DNA from: Agrobacterium fabrum
GTDB lineage: Bacteria; Pseudomonadota; Alphaproteobacteria; Rhizobiales; Rhizobiaceae
Reading direction: 5' to 3'
DNA: 7,437 nucleotides
Assembly: GCA_003241215.1 (NCBI GenBank)
Contig: QFOL01000194.1
Span: 1 to 7,437, forward strand
The position numbers and the translations under genes are program-made. Shown here one piece after another: positions 5,248 to 7,437 of the stretch (the first letter of the stretch is position 1; each line of letters starts with the position of its first letter). Under the pieces are notes generated by a model. The model ran no database searches, had not been told where the DNA came from, and worked only from the letters and a program-made list of their open reading frames with translations.

Positions 5248-6555
5248 ATGATCCCTCGTTACTCCCGGCCGGAAATGGTCGCCATCTGGTCGCCGGAAAC
5301 AAAGTTCCGCATCTGGTTCGAGATCGAGGCCTATGCCTGTGACGCGCTTGCCGAACTCGGCGTCATCCCCAAATCGGCCGCAGAAACCATCTGGGAAAAG
5401 GGCGGCAGCGCCACCTTCGATGTCGCCCGCATCGACGAGATCGAGGCTGTCACCAAGCATGACGTTATCGCCTTCCTCACCCATCTCGCCGAATTTGTCG
5501 GCCCCGACAGCCGTTTCGTGCATCAGGGCATGACCTCGTCCGACGTGCTTGATACCACGCTCAACATCCAGCTCGTGCGCGCCGCCGATCTGCTGCTCGC
5601 CGATATGGACCGGGTGCTGACAGCGCTCAAGACCCGCGCCTTCGAACACAAGAACACGGTGCGCATCGGCCGCAGCCACGGCATTCATGCCGAGCCGACC
5701 ACCATGGGCCTGACCTTCGCCCGCTTCTATGCCGAGATGCACCGCAACCGCGAACGCCTCGTCAACGCCCGTGCGGAAATCGCCACGGGCGCGATCTCCG
5801 GCGCCGTCGGCACCTTCGCCAATATCGACCCGCGCGTCGAGGAACATGTCTGCGCCAAGCTCGGCCTCATCCCCGAGCCGGTCTCCACGCAGGTCATCCC
5901 GCGTGACCGCCACGCCATGTTCTTCGCCACGCTCGGCGTCATCGCCTCGTCGATCGAAAACGTCGCCATCGAAATCCGCCACATGCAGCGCACCGAGGTT
6001 CTGGAAGCGGAAGAGTTCTTCTCTCCCGGCCAGAAGGGTTCGTCCGCCATGCCGCACAAGCGCAACCCGGTTCTGACTGAAAACCTGACCGGGCTTGCCC
6101 GTCTGGTGCGCATGTCGGTCGTCCCGGCCATGGAGAACGTGGCGCTGTGGCACGAGCGCGATATCAGCCACTCCTCCGTCGAGCGCGCCATCGGCCCCGA
6201 CACCACCGTCACTCTCGATTTCGCGCTGAACCGTCTGGCCGGCGTCATCGAGAAGCTGGTGATCTACCCGGACAACATGTTGAAGAACATGAACAAGTTC
6301 CGTGGCCTCGTGCATTCGCAGCGGGTTCTCCTGGCGCTGACGCAGGCCGGCGTCTCCCGCGAGGACGCCTACCGTCTGGTACAGCGCAACGCCATGAAGG
6401 TCTGGGAACAGGGCGCCGATTTCCTTGAGGAACTGCTGGGTGACGAGGAAGTGCGCGCCGCCCTTCCCGAAGAGGTCATCCGCGAAAAGTTCGACCTCGG
6501 TTACCACACCAAGCATGTCGACACGATCTTCACCCGTGTCTTCGGCAACGCCTGA
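5248..6555 (+). CDS. purB: Adenylosuccinate lyase
   Basis: Cytoplasmic enzyme of purine synthesis with two reactions: SAICAR to AICAR plus fumarate, and adenylosuccinate to AMP plus fumarate. It belongs to the fumarase/aspartase superfamily and acts as a homotetramer (known for the family). The 435-aa length is the usual one. It begins MIPRYSRPEMV, the normal short PurB N-terminus. Visible motifs: HQGMTSSDVLDT (starting at H92, with the T96-S97-S98-D99 substrate loop), GRSHGIHAEPTTMG (containing H144 and H147, catalytic region) and the superfamily signature GSSAMPHKRNP (264-274) on the flexible catalytic loop. All key residues are present. The frame is open upstream to 5185, but those residues are not conserved-looking and the ATG at 5248 matches the family start; its ribosome binding site (AAAGAAAG) is weak. 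PurC, which makes its substrate SAICAR, is encoded 847 nt downstream with one hydrolase gene between. Confidence 0.98.
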   Translation: MIPRYSRPEMVAIWSPETKFRIWFEIEAYACDALAELGVIPKSAAETIWEKGGSATFDVARIDEIEAVTKHDVIAFLTHLAEFVGPDSRFVHQGMTSSDVLDTTLNIQLVRAADLLLADMDRVLTALKTRAFEHKNTVRIGRSHGIHAEPTTMGLTFARFYAEMHRNRERLVNARAEIATGAISGAVGTFANIDPRVEEHVCAKLGLIPEPVSTQVIPRDRHAMFFATLGVIASSIENVAIEIRHMQRTEVLEAEEFFSPGQKGSSAMPHKRNPVLTENLTGLARLVRMSVVPAMENVALWHERDISHSSVERAIGPDTTVTLDFALNRLAGVIEKLVIYPDNMLKNMNKFRGLVHSQRVLLALTQAGVSREDAYRLVQRNAMKVWEQGADFLEELLGDEEVRAALPEEVIREKFDLGYHTKHVDTIFTRVFGNA

Positions 6556-6586
6556 GACCTGAGCTGAGTAAGAGACCTTGAAGTTA

Positions 6587-6616
6587 ATGCCGCCGCGACC
6601 TTGATCGCGGCGGCGT
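6587..6616 (+). terminator. Strong GC-rich hairpin between purB and the hydrolase gene
   Basis: GCCGCCGCGA (6589-6598) pairs perfectly with TCGCGGCGGC (6605-6614) across the loop CCTTGA, and U-G plus A-U pairs extend the stem to 12 bp. No T run follows on the + strand (GTCACAACAC), so it is not a textbook intrinsic terminator. It could stabilise the 3' end of purB mRNA, slow transcription, or reduce read-through into the hydrolase gene. Confidence 0.5.
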
Positions 6617-6636
6617 CACAACACAGATATGGGCGC

Positions 6637-7200
6637 ATGAAAGTTTCAGAAGCAGATATCCTGATCGTCCCCGGTTATACCAATTCCGGCCCCGACCACT
6701 GGCAGAGCCGCTGGGAGCGCAAGCTTTCCACCGCCCGCCGTGTCGAGCAGGCGGAATGGTCGAAGCCGGTGAAGGAAGATTGGGTCGCGCGCCTGGTGGA
6801 AGAGGTCAACGCCTCCACCAAGCCCATCGTCCTCGTCGCCCATTCGCTCGGCGTGCCGACCGTCATCCATGCCCTGCCGGAAATCGGCAAGAAGGTTTCC
6901 GGCGCGCTGTTCGTCGCCCCGCCCGATGTCGCCAATCCCGATATCCGGCCGAAGCACCTGATGACCTTCGGGCCTTATCCGCGCGATCCACTGCCGTTTC
7001 CGACGATCACCATCGCCAGCAGAAACGATCCCTTCGGCTCCTATGAACATGCCGATGACATTGCCGCCGCCTGGGGTTCGCTGCTGATCGACGCCGGCAT
7101 GTCCGGGCATATCAACACCGAATCCGGTCATGGTCCGTGGCCGGAAGGCGGCATGGTGTTCGCCCAGTTCCTGAGCCGCCTGAAGGGGATAGATAGCTGA
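6637..7200 (+). CDS. RBBP9/YdeN-family alpha/beta serine hydrolase
   Basis: A 187-aa alpha/beta hydrolase of the small RBBP9/YdeN group (serine hydrolases of largely unknown substrate). The N-terminus has DILIVPGYTNSGPDHWQSRW (7-26), the group's hallmark first strand and oxyanion-side loop. The nucleophile elbow is VAHSLG (67-72, Ser70). The probable acid is Asp131 in SRNDPFGS, and the base is His165 in SGHGPWPEG. The triad is complete, and the absence of a cap domain fits the short length. There is no signal peptide, so it is cytoplasmic. The start at 6637 is chosen because the family motif begins a few residues later; the only upstream in-frame option, TTG at 6601, lies in the loop of a strong hairpin. 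The ribosome binding site is poor, which fits low expression. It is placed between purB and purC but has no known purine role; this may be simple positional conservation. Confidence 0.9.
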   Translation: MKVSEADILIVPGYTNSGPDHWQSRWERKLSTARRVEQAEWSKPVKEDWVARLVEEVNASTKPIVLVAHSLGVPTVIHALPEIGKKVSGALFVAPPDVANPDIRPKHLMTFGPYPRDPLPFPTITIASRNDPFGSYEHADDIAAAWGSLLIDAGMSGHINTESGHGPWPEGGMVFAQFLSRLKGIDS

Positions 7201-7209
7201 CGACTGGGA

Positions 7210-7254
7210 CGGGCCCGACCTGGCCCGCCCGCGACCGGCCACAGGGGCCGGTTT
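7210..7254 (+). terminator. Probable terminator after the hydrolase gene
   Basis: Two hairpins follow the stop codon: CGGGCC (7210-7215) with GGCCCG (7222-7227), and ACCGGCC (7234-7240) with GGCCGGT (7246-7252) across a 5-nt loop. Only three T follow the second stem (7252-7254), a short tail for an intrinsic terminator. Two stable GC stems in tandem right after a gene end make a termination or 3'-end function likely. Confidence 0.45.
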
Positions 7255-7288
7255 GGCGATACGCGGCTTTCCGGGCCTGACACAAGAA

Positions 7289-7323
7289 TTGAAGGGAAAT
7301 ATGCGAGCCGCATTGTAGAATGC
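7289..7323 (+). promoter_or_regulatory. purC leader: 5-codon ORF with overlapping alternative hairpins
   Basis: GAAGGGA (7291-7297), a good Shine-Dalgarno sequence, precedes an ATG at 7301 that opens a 5-codon ORF reading MRAAL and stopping at TAG 7316-7318. ATGCG/CGCAT (7301-7305 with 7309-7313, loop AGC) and GCATT/AATGC (7310-7314 with 7319-7323, loop GTAG) share bases 7310-7313, so only one can form at a time. This sits 80 nt before purC. It could be an operator, a leader peptide or a switch, or chance. No purine riboswitch core is recognisable. Confidence 0.3.
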
Positions 7324-7402
7324 ACTCTTTTCCTTTATGGGACCGCTTCAAAGACCAAACGCAACGCCACCAGAATCGGCGTCAACCAAGAGACCTGCAA
7401 TC

Positions 7403-7437
7403 ATGAACCGTCGCCGCCGTATTTACGAAGGCAAGGC
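7403..7437 (+). CDS. purC: Phosphoribosylaminoimidazole-succinocarboxamide synthase (first 11 codons)
   Basis: SAICAR synthetase joins CAIR and aspartate with ATP to give SAICAR, the step just before PurB. Only the first 11 codons and two bases of the next are in the window, reading MNRRRRIYEGK and then probably A. This is the start of PurC in rhizobia as I remember it: the Arg run, then IYEGKAK, which begins the first strand of the ATP-grasp-like domain. A weak ribosome binding site AAGAGA lies 9 nt before the ATG. The frame is open back to an ATG at 7337, but that start has no Shine-Dalgarno sequence. From gene order in related genomes I would expect purS, purQ and purL further downstream (inference). 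Confidence 0.85.
   Translation, partial: MNRRRRIYEGK

Noticed and set aside
5191..6516. 441-codon - strand ORF opposite purB
   Set aside because: A mirror of GC-rich codon use in purB; low-complexity Gly/Asp/His-rich translation with no domain.
6601..6636. TTG start for the hydrolase
   Set aside because: It lies in the loop of a strong hairpin, lacks a Shine-Dalgarno sequence and adds non-conserved residues.
7337..7402. Upstream in-frame ATG for purC
   Set aside because: It is preceded by pyrimidines, with no ribosome binding site; the family N-terminus begins at 7403.

Overview
The window is about 7.4 kb of GC-rich chromosomal DNA. Gene content, codon use and individual protein sequences point to a Rhizobiaceae alphaproteobacterium of the Agrobacterium/Rhizobium type. 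The strongest clue is the start of PurC (MNRRRRIYEGKA), which matches rhizobial PurC as I remember it. The gene order rpe - small membrane protein - purB - hydrolase - purC also fits. All convincing protein genes are on the + strand, and most of the window is ordinary core metabolism.

Layout. Bases 1-1404 hold the 3' part of an RhlE-type DEAD-box RNA helicase; its start lies before the window. A Nudix hydrolase (1413-1838) follows 8 nt later and is probably co-transcribed. Bases 1839-2708 (870 nt) contain no convincing protein gene and are visibly AT-richer than the flanks. The best non-obvious feature of the window lies here: a candidate small RNA on the - strand (about 2174 down to 2037). 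It has a promoter-like sequence, three short hairpins, an A/U-rich linker with no ATG, and an intrinsic terminator whose wobble pairs and GAAA tetraloop only make sense for - strand RNA. A 25-codon ORF with a good ribosome binding site lies just upstream of it on the same strand. Next come an orphan LivJ-like periplasmic binding protein (2709-3788), ribulose-phosphate 3-epimerase (rpe, 3922-4599), an unrecognised four-helix membrane protein (4661-5167), adenylosuccinate lyase (purB, 5248-6555), an RBBP9/YdeN-type serine hydrolase (6637-7200) and the first 11 codons of purC (7403 to the edge).

How the genes work together. Rpe interconverts pentose phosphates, the pool from which PRPP for purine synthesis is made. 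PurC makes SAICAR and PurB cleaves it, so the right half of the window is the edge of a purine biosynthesis cluster. The hydrolase sits between two consecutive-step purine genes, separated by a strong hairpin on the purB side and a probable terminator on the purC side. The purC leader carries two overlapping, mutually exclusive hairpins and a 5-codon ORF with a good Shine-Dalgarno sequence, so leader-based control is conceivable but unproven.

Limits: all family calls come from motifs read by eye. No database search, folding program or expression data was used. I see no mobile element, CRISPR array, tRNA or rRNA gene, or defence system.
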